Counted from the stretch's first letter, positions 44,738-54,408 are shown. The stretch: DNA of 64,000 bases from Reyranella sp. CPCC 100927 (GCF_007859315.1 NZ_VOHA01000004.1:186001-250000), one strand, 5' to 3'. Numbers and translations are program-made. Notes: generated by a model from the sequence alone, not told the origin.

Positions 44738-47732
44738 GCGAGAATTCGGCACCGCTGTTGCTGAAGTGAACCTTGGCCCGGTCCAGCGTGCCCCAGGCAT
44801 AAGCGCCATCGCACCGCAGGCTGAAGGTGCGGCCGGCGCGCAGCGGCGCGCTGGCGCAGGTAAAGCTGCGGCGATCCGCACTACCGCCGGGGCCGCAGCT
44901 CGCGCATTGCCTGACCACTATGCCGCTGACGAACTGGCCCATCACCCGCAAGGTCAGCGTGTAGTCGACGACCTGATCATGGCTCTCGCCCCCGTTCAGC
45001 CGGATGCGCGCAACCCCAGTGTATTCCTCGACTCGCGGTGATGCGCCGTCGGAAGCACTGCCCCGAGGCACCGCCGCGGCGATGGCCGGTGTCCGTCCGC
45101 CGGCATCCGTCGCCGGGACCGGCGCGACGTCGCTGGCACTCGATGTGCCGGCGGCGTGGGGCCGGGCATCGTTGCCTGTCGTACTCGCCGCCGTCTGGCG
45201 GGACGCGCCGGAGGCCGTGGTGTCGGCAAGATCGGCGCGCCGGCGTCGCTGACTGGTGATCCGGGCTTCTTCGGCATCGTAGGCTGCCAGCGCCGCCGCC
45301 GCTTGCCGTTGCAGCAGGGCGATCTGCTGCGCGGTCAGGAAGCCGGTGTCCGGCGCGTTTTGCCGCTTTTGCCACTGCGCGATCATCTGGCGCGTGCGGT
45401 TGCCGAATTCCTCATCGATGCCGTTGGTGTCGAAACCCACCGCCGTCAACGCGACCTGCGCCCGCCGGCGGTCGCGGGGTGACAGTCGCAAGCCCTGTTC
45501 GGCAATCTCGGCCTGCCGGCGGTCGGCGGCAGTGACTGCCTTGGCCTTTTCGGCTTCGGCGCGACGCCTGGCTTCGGCGTCGGCCCGCGCCTTGGCCTCG
45601 GCTGTCGCCTTTTCGCGCGCCGCGGCGTCAGCGCGCGCTTTGGCGGCGGCATCCTCGCGTGCTTTCTCCGCCGCGCGCTTGGCCTCGTCGGCGCGCGCCG
45701 CGTCCTCGATCGCCTGACGAACCGCGGCCGCGGCCTGTGCATCCTCCGCCGCCAGGCGCGCCGCGTCATCGTCCGCCGGAGACCGCGCACCAGCAGCTTC
45801 CGTCGTCGGCCCTGGCGCCGCAGCTTGCTGCCGCCTGGCCTCCGCTTCGGCGGCAGCCTTCTCGCGCGCCGCGGTCTCGATGCGAGTCTTCTCTTCGGCA
45901 TCGGCGCGTGCCTTGGCCTCGGCTGCAGCTTTCTCCCGCGCCGCGGTCTCGAGGCGTGCCTTCTCTTCAGCCTCGGCGCGTGCCTTGGCTTCGGCGGTGG
46001 CCTTCTCGCGTGCCGCGGCCTCGAGGCGAGCCTTCTCGTCGGCCTCGGCGCGTGCCTTGGCTTCGGCGGCGACCTTTTCGCGTGCCGCGGTCTCGATGCG
46101 AGCCTTCTCGTCGGCTTCGGCGCGTGCCTTGGCTTCGGCGGCGGCCTTTTCGCGTGCCGCGGTCTCGATGCGAGCCTTCTCTTCAGCCTCGGCGCGTGCC
46201 TTGGCCTCCGCTGCGGCTTTCTCCCGCGCCGCGGCTTCAAGGCGTGCGTTCTCCTCTGCTGCGCGTCGGGTTGCCTCGGCTTCCTGCTGGCGCCTGGCTT
46301 CGGCCTCCTTGGCCTCCGCTTCGGCACGTGCGCTGGCCGCGGCCTCGATCTCAGGCCGCGTGGACGACTCGGACCGTCGCCGCTCGGCCGCAGCTCGTTC
46401 AGCAGCCTCGGCTTCCTGGCGCGCTGCGGCTTCGGCGCGCTGCCGTGCAGCCGCGGTTTCGGCGGCAGCTTCGGCCTGCAGCCGGCGTGCTTCCGCTGCG
46501 GCGCGTTCGCGCGCCGTGATTTCCGCTGCGGCGCGTTCGGCAGCGTCGCGTGTGGCCTGGTCGTTGATCGGCCGCAGGACATATCCCGCGGCAAGACCAA
46601 ACACGATCGCCAGCGCCGCCAGGCCGGCGACCGTCATTGCGGCGCGCTCGCGCCGGACCTGTAATGCGAGCCGCGACAGCAGCGACCGACGGTGTCCACT
46701 GCCATCCGTCTCGGTTTCCGGCGGGGAGTCGCTTTGAGGTCGCGGCGGCAGATCGGCAACGGGCAGGGCGGTAATCGCGATCTTCGCCGACGGTACTGAG
46801 GTTACGTGCGGTGTGGGCGCATGCCCTTTAAAGAGCGGACGCCAGGCGGCGATCGACGCCGGTCGTCCCGAGGCGCGGAATGCAAGACCGGCGTCGATCG
46901 CCGCCAGCAGGCCGGGCGCGTAGCGGCCCGCCGCTCGCTGCGATGCCGGCTGCAGGCGCTCGGCCAGCCGCTTGATCGCCGGCACTGGCACCGCACCGGT
47001 GACGCACTGATAGAGTGTCGCGGCCAGGCCATGGATGTCGGTGGACGGTCCGGTCTGTCCATCGGAGAACTGCTCGATGGCCGCATAGCCCGGTGCATGC
47101 ATGACCGTGATCATTTGCTGGCGTACAGCCAGCGCGGCCTGCGCGGCGCTGAAACCGACCAGCGTCGGGTTGCCGCTCGCATCGAGGATGATTTTCGCCG
47201 GCTGGATGTCGAGATGCAGCAGGTTCCTGGCGTGCGCTGTCTCGAGGCTGTCGAGCAGGGTCGGTAGCAGCCGATCAAGCGCTGCCGCCGACAGCGTGCC
47301 GTGGCGCGCCAAGTGTCCGCTCAGCGTTTCGCCCCTGATGCGCCGGGCTACTCGATATGCGGTGCCGTTGGCCTCCAGGCAGTCGCCGATGTGGACCATG
47401 CCGGGCGTGCCGGCGAGTTCGGCCAGCGCCCTGGCTTCGGCCAGGAAGCGATCACGGCCCCAGCGGTAGTCCTCGATCCATCGCGTCGAGCGCGGCTCCA
47501 CCGCCGCGAGATCAGCCGCGCGAACCGCGGCATGCGCTGGCAGGTATTCCGTGATGGCAACGTCCTGCTCAAGCACGGCATCACGCGCTGCATACGTGAT
47601 GCAGAACGCGTCATGTCGCAGGACCTTGCCAATTTTATAGGTCCAGATGCGCGTACCCGGCTTCAGCGCATCGAACCGTGTGCCACCGGCCGCTGCTGAC
47701 GCAGGTGCCGAGGGCGAAACATCATCAGGCAC
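44712..47732 (-). CDS. Pseudokinase - coiled-coil - PG-binding membrane protein
   Basis: A 1006-residue protein. A Ser/Thr kinase-like domain (20-300) aligns with the intact kinase at 19 kb, but the P-loop glycines are gone (HDAFCITY), K62 is replaced (VAITEYLP), HRD reads HLDIQPAKI and DFG reads GFS. A membrane helix follows near 370-390 ([18 protein letters not shown]), then a very long charged coiled coil with 24-residue repeats, a PG_binding_1-like domain ([20 protein letters not shown] and [14 protein letters not shown]) and a C-terminal Cys-containing beta domain. GTG with GGAGGGG upstream is the chosen start; a TTG at 47855 lacks one. Confidence 0.85.
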   Translation of the reverse strand: MPDDVSPSAPASAAAGGTRFDALKPGTRIWTYKIGKVLRHDAFCITYAARDAVLEQDVAITEYLPAHAAVRAADLAAVEPRSTRWIEDYRWGRDRFLAEARALAELAGTPGMVHIGDCLEANGTAYRVARRIRGETLSGHLARHGTLSAAALDRLLPTLLDSLETAHARNLLHLDIQPAKIILDASGNPTLVGFSAAQAALAVRQQMITVMHAPGYAAIEQFSDGQTGPSTDIHGLAATLYQCVTGAVPVPAIKRLAERLQPASQRAAGRYAPGLLAAIDAGLAFRASGRPASIAAWRPLFKGHAPTPHVTSVPSAKIAITALPVADLPPRPQSDSPPETETDGSGHRRSLLSRLALQVRRERAAMTVAGLAALAIVFGLAAGYVLRPINDQATRDAAERAAAEITARERAAAEARRLQAEAAAETAAARQRAEAAARQEAEAAERAAAERRRSESSTRPEIEAAASARAEAEAKEAEARRQQEAEATRRAAEENARLEAAAREKAAAEAKARAEAEEKARIETAAREKAAAEAKARAEADEKARIETAAREKVAAEAKARAEADEKARLEAAAREKATAEAKARAEAEEKARLETAAREKAAAEAKARADAEEKTRIETAAREKAAAEAEARRQQAAAPGPTTEAAGARSPADDDAARLAAEDAQAAAAVRQAIEDAARADEAKRAAEKAREDAAAKARADAAAREKATAEAKARADAEARRRAEAEKAKAVTAADRRQAEIAEQGLRLSPRDRRRAQVALTAVGFDTNGIDEEFGNRTRQMIAQWQKRQNAPDTGFLTAQQIALLQRQAAAALAAYDAEEARITSQRRRRADLADTTASGASRQTAASTTGNDARPHAAGTSSASDVAPVPATDAGGRTPAIAAAVPRGSASDGASPRVEEYTGVARIRLNGGESHDQVVDYTLTLRVMGQFVSGIVVRQCASCGPGGSADRRSFTCASAPLRAGRTFSLRCDGAYAWGTLDRAKVHFSNSGAEFSLTRVHGGG
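45845..46232. repeat. 72-base tandem repeats coding a 24-residue coiled-coil unit
   Basis: Five full units plus partial ones, spaced exactly 72 bases, each encoding [24 protein letters not shown] with small changes. They lie in the coiled-coil part of the pseudokinase gene. Codon-level sequence is also repeated, which points to recent expansion; copy number could vary between strains. Confidence 0.85.
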
Positions 47733-48038
47733 GCCACCCCTCCGGCGTGATAACACTTCGCGTTGACTGCTGACCCCGTTCTCCGGAGCGGGTTTCACGG
47801 CTTCGTCCCGTTGCGGATGATCCCGTGACCGATCCGCCGAAGCCGCTTCACCCAAGCGAATCTAGAATAGCGCGATTCGTCATTTTTGACGAGTCTATCC
47901 GCGCCTGCTGCGCGCGTTATACGTGGCAAAACAGTGTTCTATCAGCGTTACACGGGCGTGTGATTAATCTTTATCTCAGGCCGTGCAGTATAGCGGGCTG
48001 AATCAATGACCAGATTTATTGCCACCTCAAGAAGTGGG

Positions 48039-48761
48039 TTAAGTTGATGTTTGCGGTTTCCCGCTCGTTACTGAGGTTAGCCAGTCGTCGAAGATCTTGT
48101 GTCCGGCCCGCACGGTTGCGGCCGCTTGTGTCGCGGCGGCGGCGCGCAGCGCCGGGATGCTGATCCTGGCCGCGGCCAGTTCGCCGGTGTGTCCGATCAG
48201 CCAGCGCTCGAAGCCGGCCGGATCGGCCTCGAGATGGAATTGCAGCCCCAGCGCCTGGCGGCCGACGGCAAAGGCTTGGTTCGGCGTGGCCGGTGTCGAT
48301 GCCAGGCACTCGGCGGTTGCCGGCAGGTCGAAAGTGTCGCCATGCCAGTGCAAGACGACGCCGTCGGCCTCGGTCACCCAGCGCAGGCACGAGCGGCGGC
48401 CGGCGCCGGTCAGGGTGATCGGGCTGAAGCCGATTTCCTTTTCCCCCGGATACACGCGGGCGCCCAGCGCGCGGGCCATCAACTGCGCCCCCAGGCAGAT
48501 GCCCAGCACCGGTATCTCGGCGCGTAAGCAGCGCTCGATCAGGTCAATCTCGCCGGCGAGAAAAGGATAGATGGCATCCTCGTAGGCGCCGATCGGCCCG
48601 CCCAGCACGACGAGCAGGTCGGTCGTCGTCGCCAGGGCAGGACCGATATCGTCGACGCCGGCGTCGCGATAGGCGATGTCGTAGCCGTGCGCCGCGAGAA
48701 CCGGCGCAAGAATGCCGAGGTCCTCGAAGGCGAGGTGGCGAATGACGCAAGCACGCTTCAT
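48039..48761 (-). CDS. Class I glutamine amidotransferase (GMP synthase-like)
   Basis: A 240-residue type 1 glutamine amidotransferase. The nucleophile cysteine is in EIPVLGICLGAQLMARALG, the oxyanion Gly-Gly in VVLGGPIGAYED, and the His-Glu pair in LGLQFHLEADPAGFERW. Length and motifs match the stand-alone GATase1 proteins related to GMP synthase and gamma-glutamyl hydrolases; the acceptor is unknown. Upstream of it (47733-48038 on the other side) lies an AT-rich gap with no gene seen. Confidence 0.9.
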   Translation of the reverse strand: MKRACVIRHLAFEDLGILAPVLAAHGYDIAYRDAGVDDIGPALATTTDLLVVLGGPIGAYEDAIYPFLAGEIDLIERCLRAEIPVLGICLGAQLMARALGARVYPGEKEIGFSPITLTGAGRRSCLRWVTEADGVVLHWHGDTFDLPATAECLASTPATPNQAFAVGRQALGLQFHLEADPAGFERWLIGHTGELAAARISIPALRAAAATQAAATVRAGHKIFDDWLTSVTSGKPQTST

Positions 48762-48814
48762 TGATCATATCCTGTTGCCGAAGCCCGGCGGCGTTATCGC
48801 ATGGTTTGCCAGGC

Positions 48815-49399
48815 TCAACCGCCTCGGATTTCACGCACGACCTGCGCCACCTGTGCCTGGGCTGCGCCCTTGATGCGGGCATTGGGACGCGTGCCGCCCA
48901 GAAAGGCGACAGCCAGCAGGATTTCGTCGGGCCTGGGAGCGTCGGCGATCGACACCGTCATGGTGTCCATGGCGTCGTAGTCCCAGGCGTCCTCGAGGCC
49001 GCCGAAGATGATGTCGATGGCCGCGCCGGCACCGCCGACCTTGGCGTTGCCGGGGATCAGCGCCGGCCCGCCACCGGCCCCGCGACGCATGGCGAGCCCG
49101 ATGCGGACATGGATCATGCTGGCGCCGTGCTCGAGGTCGCCCGCCGTGCCGACCAGCGCCGCCTTGCCGTAGCCGCGCGGCTTCAACGGTGCCAGTGCTG
49201 CGAGTGCCCGGGCGGTGAGGACCTCGCCGGCCTGCACCGAGAGGTCGATCAGGGCCGAAAAGTCATCGATCGGCGGCTTGCCCGCGAAGGGATTGGCCAG
49301 CACACCGCAGGCCGCGATGCGCCGGGTTGGCGATGTGAGGTCGCGCCCGCCTTCGCGCATGATTTCCTGATCGATCAGCGTGATCTGCCTGAACGTCAT
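48815..49399 (-). CDS. DUF1185 (amino acid synthesis) family protein
   Basis: A 194-residue protein of the DUF1185 family of small cytosolic proteins, often called amino acid synthesis proteins. Landmarks: REGGRDLTSPTRRIAACGVL, GKAALVGTAGDLEHGASMIH, GLAMRRGAGGGPALIPGNAK and AFLGGTRPNARIKGA. The biochemical role is unproven. Stand-alone; divergent from the GSU2403-like gene. Confidence 0.85.
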   Translation of the reverse strand: MTFRQITLIDQEIMREGGRDLTSPTRRIAACGVLANPFAGKPPIDDFSALIDLSVQAGEVLTARALAALAPLKPRGYGKAALVGTAGDLEHGASMIHVRIGLAMRRGAGGGPALIPGNAKVGGAGAAIDIIFGGLEDAWDYDAMDTMTVSIADAPRPDEILLAVAFLGGTRPNARIKGAAQAQVAQVVREIRGG

Positions 49400-49459
49400 G
49401 ATCCGCTCCCATGATTATTCTTGATATGGAGAATTTGTCTTCTGCGAGAGATGGAGACA

Positions 49460-49494
49460 AGGTTGACCATCATTTCCATTTTGATGGTCAACCT
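49460..49494. promoter_or_regulatory. Inverted repeat before the GSU2403-like gene
   Basis: AGGTTGACCATCA (49460-49472) and TGATGGTCAACCT (49482-49494) are perfect 13-base arms around nine T-rich bases. It lies in the AT-rich region just upstream of the GTG at 49504 and is followed by GGAGGG. An operator for autoregulation, or a hairpin in the leader RNA, is likely. Its presence argues against a longer protein starting at 49411. Confidence 0.7.
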
Positions 49495-49503
49495 GGAGGG
49501 CCT

Positions 49504-50565
49504 GTGCAAGAGATCGATCTGGCGACCCAGACCATGTTCGCTGAACTGCAGCAGCGATGCCTGGATGCCGAGTTCGATACCGAATTCAGCGAGCGGGGCA
49601 GCTTCGTGCGCAAGCGCTCCAAAGGGCGGCTGTATTGGCATTTCCAGTGGCGCGCCGGCGACAGGATGCTCAATAAGTATGTCGGCCCGGTCTCCGATCA
49701 ATCCATCACCGACCGGGTCACCCGGTTCGGCGCACTGAAGTCGGGCTTCAAGCGAAGGCAGACCCTGATCCGGTCCCTTGTAGCGGCGGGCCTGCCGACG
49801 CCGGATCCGCTCTCCGGATCGATCGTCGAGGCGATGTGGAAGGCTGGCTTCTTCCGTCTTCGGGGCGTTCTTGTTGGAACGCTCGCGTTTCAGACATATG
49901 CCGGCACGCTGGGTGTTCGTGTCGGAGGCCGCCCGCTGATGACACAGGATGACGACTTCGCCCAGTTCTGGGGGATATCGGAGAACATCGGCGAGATTAT
50001 CGTCGCACCATTGGACATTTTGCGTGCAGTCGACCCGTCCTTCCGACAGATTCCAGACATCAATGATCCGTTCGTATCGACGCGCTACCGCAATGCCAGG
50101 GACTACGCCGTCGACTTCCTGACGCCGAATCGAGGCTCCGACCGGCATCAGGGCAGGCCCGCGCGAATGAAGGCGCTGGCGGGCGCCGGTGCTCAGCCAC
50201 TGCGCCATCTCGACTTCCTGATTCACGAACCGGAGCGGTCCGTCCTGCTTTATGGTGGCGGTGTTCCCGTCACAATACCGCGCGCGGAGCGCTACGCTGT
50301 CCATAAGCTGATCGTTGCGGCCGAGCGCCGGGATCAAGCGAAATCGGGAAAAGACGTTGAGCAGGCGGCGATTCTGATCGAAGCTCTGGCGAGCAGACGT
50401 CCCGTCGAACTTGCGGCGGCGTGGCGGATCGCATGGGACGTCGGCAGTCGTTGGCGCGAAAAGCTTGAAGCCGGACGCGCACGTCTGACGCCAGCGGCCC
50501 AGACGTCGCTTGCAACCGTACTATCACATCCGCCTCGGAAGCGGTCGAGTATTACACGACGCTAG
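49504..50565 (+). CDS. GSU2403-like nucleotidyltransferase-fold protein
   Basis: A 353-residue protein with a nucleotidyltransferase-like fold. Landmarks are AGFFRLRGVLVGTLAFQTYA followed by MTQDDDFAQF, which carries the acidic cluster in the position of the DxD metal motif, then RHLDFLIHEPERSVLLYGGG and HKLIVAAERRDQAKSGKD. This matches the GSU2403 group, distant relatives of the AbiEii toxin fold. The role is not established; a toxin-like or modification role is inference. GTG start after GGAGGG; the longer ATG reading from 49411 would include the inverted repeat. Confidence 0.75.
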   Translation: MQEIDLATQTMFAELQQRCLDAEFDTEFSERGSFVRKRSKGRLYWHFQWRAGDRMLNKYVGPVSDQSITDRVTRFGALKSGFKRRQTLIRSLVAAGLPTPDPLSGSIVEAMWKAGFFRLRGVLVGTLAFQTYAGTLGVRVGGRPLMTQDDDFAQFWGISENIGEIIVAPLDILRAVDPSFRQIPDINDPFVSTRYRNARDYAVDFLTPNRGSDRHQGRPARMKALAGAGAQPLRHLDFLIHEPERSVLLYGGGVPVTIPRAERYAVHKLIVAAERRDQAKSGKDVEQAAILIEALASRRPVELAAAWRIAWDVGSRWREKLEAGRARLTPAAQTSLATVLSHPPRKRSSITRR

Positions 50566-50667
50566 TCCAGGCATGTGCTGTCGATGGCGAAATGCGCCGC
50601 GGATACCTGACACAGGATGACAGGTAATGCGTGCTAGGCGTGACGGTACCGCAAAAGGGGGTACCGC

Positions 50668-51216
50668 ATGAACGAGCAAAGCCGGAAGCTGTCGACCGTC
50701 GAGGCGCTGGCGGGCAACGCAACGCTCACGGAGGCGCAAACCTTGGCGCTGGCGCTGACGCCGGGCAGGGCCAAGCCGGGCGAGTTCGATTTCCTGATTG
50801 GCGAATGGCGCATCGACCACCGCAGACTCAAATCACCAGGCGTATGGGATGCGTTCGCGGGCGAGGCGACGTGCTGGACCGTGTGGCAGGGCGCCGGCTT
50901 GATCGAGGAACTGCGGATCCCGGCGCGCGATTTCACCGGCATGGGCGTGCGTCTCATCGATGTCGAGAACGGCGTGTGGAGCGACGTGTGGGTGAATGCC
51001 AAGAGTGGCGTGCTGCGGGGCCCGGGGATGATGGGCGGCTTCGTCAACGGCGAAGGCTGGTTCGTCGCGGACGAGACGGACGGCGACAAGCCGATCAAGG
51101 TGCGTGGCATATGGGAGCGCATCACGGGCAGCGCGCACGGCTGGCGGCAGTCGGTATCGCGCGACGGCGGCGCAACGTGGGAAGACAACTGGCTGATGGA
51201 CTGGACGAAGATCTAG
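50668..51216 (+). CDS. DUF1579-like beta-barrel (lipocalin-type) protein
   Basis: A 182-residue cytosolic protein with lipocalin-type rhythm: PGEFDFLIGEWRIDHRRLKS near the start, TGMGVRLIDVENGVWSDVWV, GWFVADETDGDKPIKVRGIW and SRDGGATWEDNWLMDWTKI at the end. It resembles DUF1579-type proteins that bind small molecules. Function unknown. Stand-alone; the convergent gene on its right is a PG-binding protein. Confidence 0.75.
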   Translation: MNEQSRKLSTVEALAGNATLTEAQTLALALTPGRAKPGEFDFLIGEWRIDHRRLKSPGVWDAFAGEATCWTVWQGAGLIEELRIPARDFTGMGVRLIDVENGVWSDVWVNAKSGVLRGPGMMGGFVNGEGWFVADETDGDKPIKVRGIWERITGSAHGWRQSVSRDGGATWEDNWLMDWTKI

Positions 51217-51272
51217 AGCCCGGCGGCGCGAGCGCGCGACAGGTTCGGTTGAGGACGACGTCGGCCTGTCGC

Positions 51273-52319
51273 TCAGCGCCGGGGAGGTTCCGCTTTTTCC
51301 AGAAAGACGCTCAGTCCGAGCAGCCCGCCGAAGTCGGGGGCAAGGTATTGACCCTCGATTCCCCGGCCGGACGATACCGTCAGTCGCGCGTTGAACCCGG
51401 CATGGGCGTTCAGGAACAGGTCGATCCCCAGGCCGCGGCGGAATGGTCCGAGAGCCACGGGCGTCCGCACCAACCGCAGCTCGGCGCCGAGCTTGGCCTG
51501 CGCCCCTGCGGTCAGTTCGCCGGCAACGCCGCCCAGGCCGACCGAGCCGCGCATGCCACCCCAGGTCTCGACGCCAGCCCGCATGGTCAGGATGTTGCCG
51601 AACTGCACGCCGATGGGCGGCGGTCCCAGGGACAACCGGGCCTCCGCCGAGATGTCGCCCAAGGAAACCCGTGGCGTCAGGCCGAACTCAAACCCGCCCT
51701 TCGGCATGACCACGATCGGAACCGTTTTCACCAGGGCAATCTTGCCGGCGAAGTCGAGCGTGGCGGCGATCTGGAATGATTTCGCGGGGTCGAACAGAGG
51801 GCCGACAACGGGAAGGCTGCGCAGGATCTGCGTGCCGATACCATGGGCGTTCATGGCTTCCGGGCTGAGACCGGCCAGAGGCATCGCAAGCGGGGGCAGT
51901 TTGAGGACATTCTTCTCGACGCGCGGCGTCTGGAGCCAGCCGCTGACATACCGCTGGCGCGCCAGCAGCGTGCCGGTGACATCGTTGAAGGTCGGTGGGG
52001 TCAGTGCGGGCGGCTTGGGCGTTCCGGAACTGGCGAGAAGCGTGGAGACCGGTTTGGGAATCTCCACGCTGAGCGTGCGCGTGAGTGAAACGATGTCGAA
52101 CAGCTGTCCGCCCGTGATGTTGCCGACCCTGCCGTCGATCTTGATACCGCTCTGCTTCTGGAACTTGCGGACCGCAGTATCCGTTGCCTCGCCGAAGATG
52201 CCGTCGATCTGCAGCGCCTTGTCCATCTTGCAGTTCAGATTGAGGGCATGCTGCAGGGCGGCTGTGTTGTTGCAACGCGCCCCGCGCTCCAGAAATGGTT
52301 TTGCAGAAGGTTCCGGCAT
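51273..52319 (-). CDS. PG-binding domain protein with C-terminal beta-barrel-like region
   Basis: A 348-residue protein without signal peptide. An N-terminal PG_binding_1 domain (about 10-75) reads NTAALQHALNLNCKMDKALQ, IDGIFGEATDTAVRKFQKQS, GIKIDGRVGNITGGQLFDIV. The C-terminal 180 residues are rich in beta strands ending in small and aromatic residues (FEFGLTPRVSLGDISAEARL, GLGIDLFLNAHAGFNARLTV) like a barrel. I start at the ATG before PEPSAKPFL because the longer open frame to 53351 runs antisense to the oxidoreductase gene. A cell-wall binding or injection-system cargo role is speculative. Confidence 0.7.
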   Translation of the reverse strand: MPEPSAKPFLERGARCNNTAALQHALNLNCKMDKALQIDGIFGEATDTAVRKFQKQSGIKIDGRVGNITGGQLFDIVSLTRTLSVEIPKPVSTLLASSGTPKPPALTPPTFNDVTGTLLARQRYVSGWLQTPRVEKNVLKLPPLAMPLAGLSPEAMNAHGIGTQILRSLPVVGPLFDPAKSFQIAATLDFAGKIALVKTVPIVVMPKGGFEFGLTPRVSLGDISAEARLSLGPPPIGVQFGNILTMRAGVETWGGMRGSVGLGGVAGELTAGAQAKLGAELRLVRTPVALGPFRRGLGIDLFLNAHAGFNARLTVSSGRGIEGQYLAPDFGGLLGLSVFLEKAEPPRR

Positions 52320-52433
52320 CGTTGCAATGTCTCCTGCCAAGCTGAGGCCGACGCTCCGTGTCAGCGAAACTAACGGTGCGCGGTAGACAGCGCGTCCTTC
52401 ATTTGAAGGATATGATCGATCGGGAAGGAACCC

Positions 52434-53495
52434 ATGCGTGTCCTGATTTGCGGTGGCGGCGTGATCGGCGCGGCAGTCGCCTATTTCCTGAGCCGTCGGG
52501 GCATCGAGGTGATCGTTATCGAGCGCACCGGGCTCGCCTGCGCCGCGTCGGGCAAGTCGGGCGGGTTCCTGGCGCTGGACTGGTGCGACGGCTCGCCACT
52601 TCAGGCGTTGGCCCGGCGCAGCTTCGCCTTGCATGCCGAGCTGGCACGGCAGATCGACGGTGACTGGGGCTATCGCCGACTCGATACCTACGGTGGCATC
52701 GCCGCCATCGACTGGCTCTCGCCGCAGGCGCGCCGGCAGCGGCGCCTGGGATCGACCGACAGCACGGCGCAGGTTCATCCCGGTGCCTTCACGGCGGCGC
52801 TGATGCAGGCCGCGACGGCGCATGGCGCCGTGCTGCGCGCCGGTACGGTCGACGGCCTCGTGCGCGAGGACGGCGCCGCGCGCGGCGTCGTGGTCGACGA
52901 CGCGGTCGTCAGCGGCGATGCGGTGTTGATCGCCATGGGACCGTGGTCGATCCTGGCCACGCAATGGCTGCCACTGCCGGCGGTGTTCGGGCTCAAGGGG
53001 CACAGCGTGGTCTTCGAGACCGGCGCAGGCGGGCCGGCGCACGCAGCCTTCGTCGATATCGAGGAGCCCTCCGGCGACGTGCAGTCGCCCGAGCTGTTCC
53101 CGCGTCCCGACGGCACCACCTATGTCTGCGCGATCTCCAGCGAGGCGCCACTGCCGGTCGACCCGGCGGCGGTGGCGCCGGATCCCGGTGCCATCGATCG
53201 CCTGACGGCCATCTGCCGCCAGCTGTCGCCGGCGCTGGGTCGGGCGCCGGTGCAGGCGCGCCAGGCCTGCTATCGCCCCGTCACGCGCGATGGCCTGCCG
53301 CTGATCGGCGCCATCCCCGGCGTGGCCAATGCCTACATCGCCACTGGCCACAGCGTGTGGGGCATCCTCAACGCACCCGCCACGGGCGAGGCGATGGCGG
53401 AACTGATCCTGGACGGCGCGGCGCGCACCGTCGACCTGCGTCCCTTCGCGCCGGGGCGTCTGCCGACGTTCGATCCCGTCAGGTTGCGGGCGTAG
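52434..53495 (+). CDS. FAD-dependent oxidoreductase of the DAO (D-amino acid/glycine oxidase) family
   Basis: A 353-residue flavoprotein. The FAD Rossmann motif is MRVLICGGGVIGAAVAYFLS (GxGxxG) with acidic residue in VIVIERTGLACAA. The DAO signature follows as ASGKSGGFLALDWCDG and the C-terminal FAD region as NAYIATGHSVWGILNAPATG. It would oxidise an amine or amino acid to an imine. Neighbours do not fix the substrate. Its 3' end overlaps the convergent LysR gene by 17 bases. Confidence 0.9.
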   Translation: MRVLICGGGVIGAAVAYFLSRRGIEVIVIERTGLACAASGKSGGFLALDWCDGSPLQALARRSFALHAELARQIDGDWGYRRLDTYGGIAAIDWLSPQARRQRRLGSTDSTAQVHPGAFTAALMQAATAHGAVLRAGTVDGLVREDGAARGVVVDDAVVSGDAVLIAMGPWSILATQWLPLPAVFGLKGHSVVFETGAGGPAHAAFVDIEEPSGDVQSPELFPRPDGTTYVCAISSEAPLPVDPAAVAPDPGAIDRLTAICRQLSPALGRAPVQARQACYRPVTRDGLPLIGAIPGVANAYIATGHSVWGILNAPATGEAMAELILDGAARTVDLRPFAPGRLPTFDPVRLRA

Positions 53496-54408
53496 CCGTG
53501 CCGACGCGGCGAAACGTCTTGGGGTGCGCCGAGACGACCCGCGAGACCTGTTCGGCGATCAGGCCCGTCAAGGCAACGCTGGCCCGGGTCGGCGGTCGGC
53601 CACGGTGGCGAAAGAGGCCGCGCATGACGTCGAGTCCCTCGATCGGCGCGCCGACGAACTCTTTCTCCCGCAGCTGACGTGCAACCCATGACGACGGGAC
53701 GACGGCAAATCCGGCACCGGCGCTGACCGCATGCATCAGGAGCGTCGACGAGTCGATCTCCGCGACGACGCGCAGGCTGGAGCGCGATTTTGCCCGGAAC
53801 TGCTCCAGCAGCACGCGCGTGAAGCTGCCGAACAAGAGCGGGAGATCGTCGAGGTCGCTTGGCCTTATCCGGTGCGTCTTGAAGGGCCAACGTTCAGGCT
53901 TGCCGATCAGCCACATCGTTTCCTTGAACAGAGGGTCGACGATGAGATCGGGATGCTCTGCCTCGGCGCTCATGATGCCGATATCGATGCGGCCGGACAG
54001 CAGAGCGTCGCGGACGGCGGATGAAAAATCCTCCCACAGCGATAGCTTGATGCGCGGGTAACGGGCGAGACACTCGGATAGAACCTCGCCGACGAAGAGG
54101 ACGCCGATGGATGGCGGAAAACCAAACCCGACCTCTCCGACCGGCTCCGCGCCCTGTGATCGCACCTCTGTTTCAAGCTGTTGCGCCATGCGCAGCATGA
54201 GCTCGGCGCGTTCAAGGACGAGAAGGCCGGTTTCCGTCGGCTCGACGCCGCGCCGGTGTCGCATCAACAGTTCCGCGCCGAGGTGCTCCTCGAGCAGCTT
54301 GACGCGTCGCGTCAGCGCCGGCTGAACGACACCGAGCGAGATCGCGGCGCGCGAAAAACTGCGTTGCCGGGCGATCTCCACGAAGTAGCGAAGCGAGATG
54401 AGGTCCAT
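53479..54408 (-). CDS. LysR family transcriptional regulator
   Basis: A 309-residue LysR regulator: winged helix MDLISLRYFVEIARQRSFSR and AAISLGVVQPALTRRVKLLE, effector domain from about 90 (VGEVGFGFPPSIGVLFVGEV). The ATG before DLISLRYF is the typical start; an ATG 12 bases earlier is possible. Divergent from the Bug binding protein gene across an AT-rich 115-base region, so it probably controls the Bug-hydrolase genes. Confidence 0.92.
   Translation of the reverse strand: MDLISLRYFVEIARQRSFSRAAISLGVVQPALTRRVKLLEEHLGAELLMRHRRGVEPTETGLLVLERAELMLRMAQQLETEVRSQGAEPVGEVGFGFPPSIGVLFVGEVLSECLARYPRIKLSLWEDFSSAVRDALLSGRIDIGIMSAEAEHPDLIVDPLFKETMWLIGKPERWPFKTHRIRPSDLDDLPLLFGSFTRVLLEQFRAKSRSSLRVVAEIDSSTLLMHAVSAGAGFAVVPSSWVARQLREKEFVGAPIEGLDVMRGLFRHRGRPPTRASVALTGLIAEQVSRVVSAHPKTFRRVGTATPAT

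Noticed and set aside
45446-46659. Long Arg/Pro- or Leu-rich frames overlapping the coiled-coil repeats in other frames
   Set aside because: They are products of the 72-base repeat read out of frame. Their composition is unnatural and the in-frame coiled coil is coherent.
51273-53351. Extension of the PG-binding gene to a 692-residue protein
   Set aside because: The first 344 residues run antisense to the FAD oxidoreductase gene, which has clear motifs. The PG-binding protein starts naturally at 52319.
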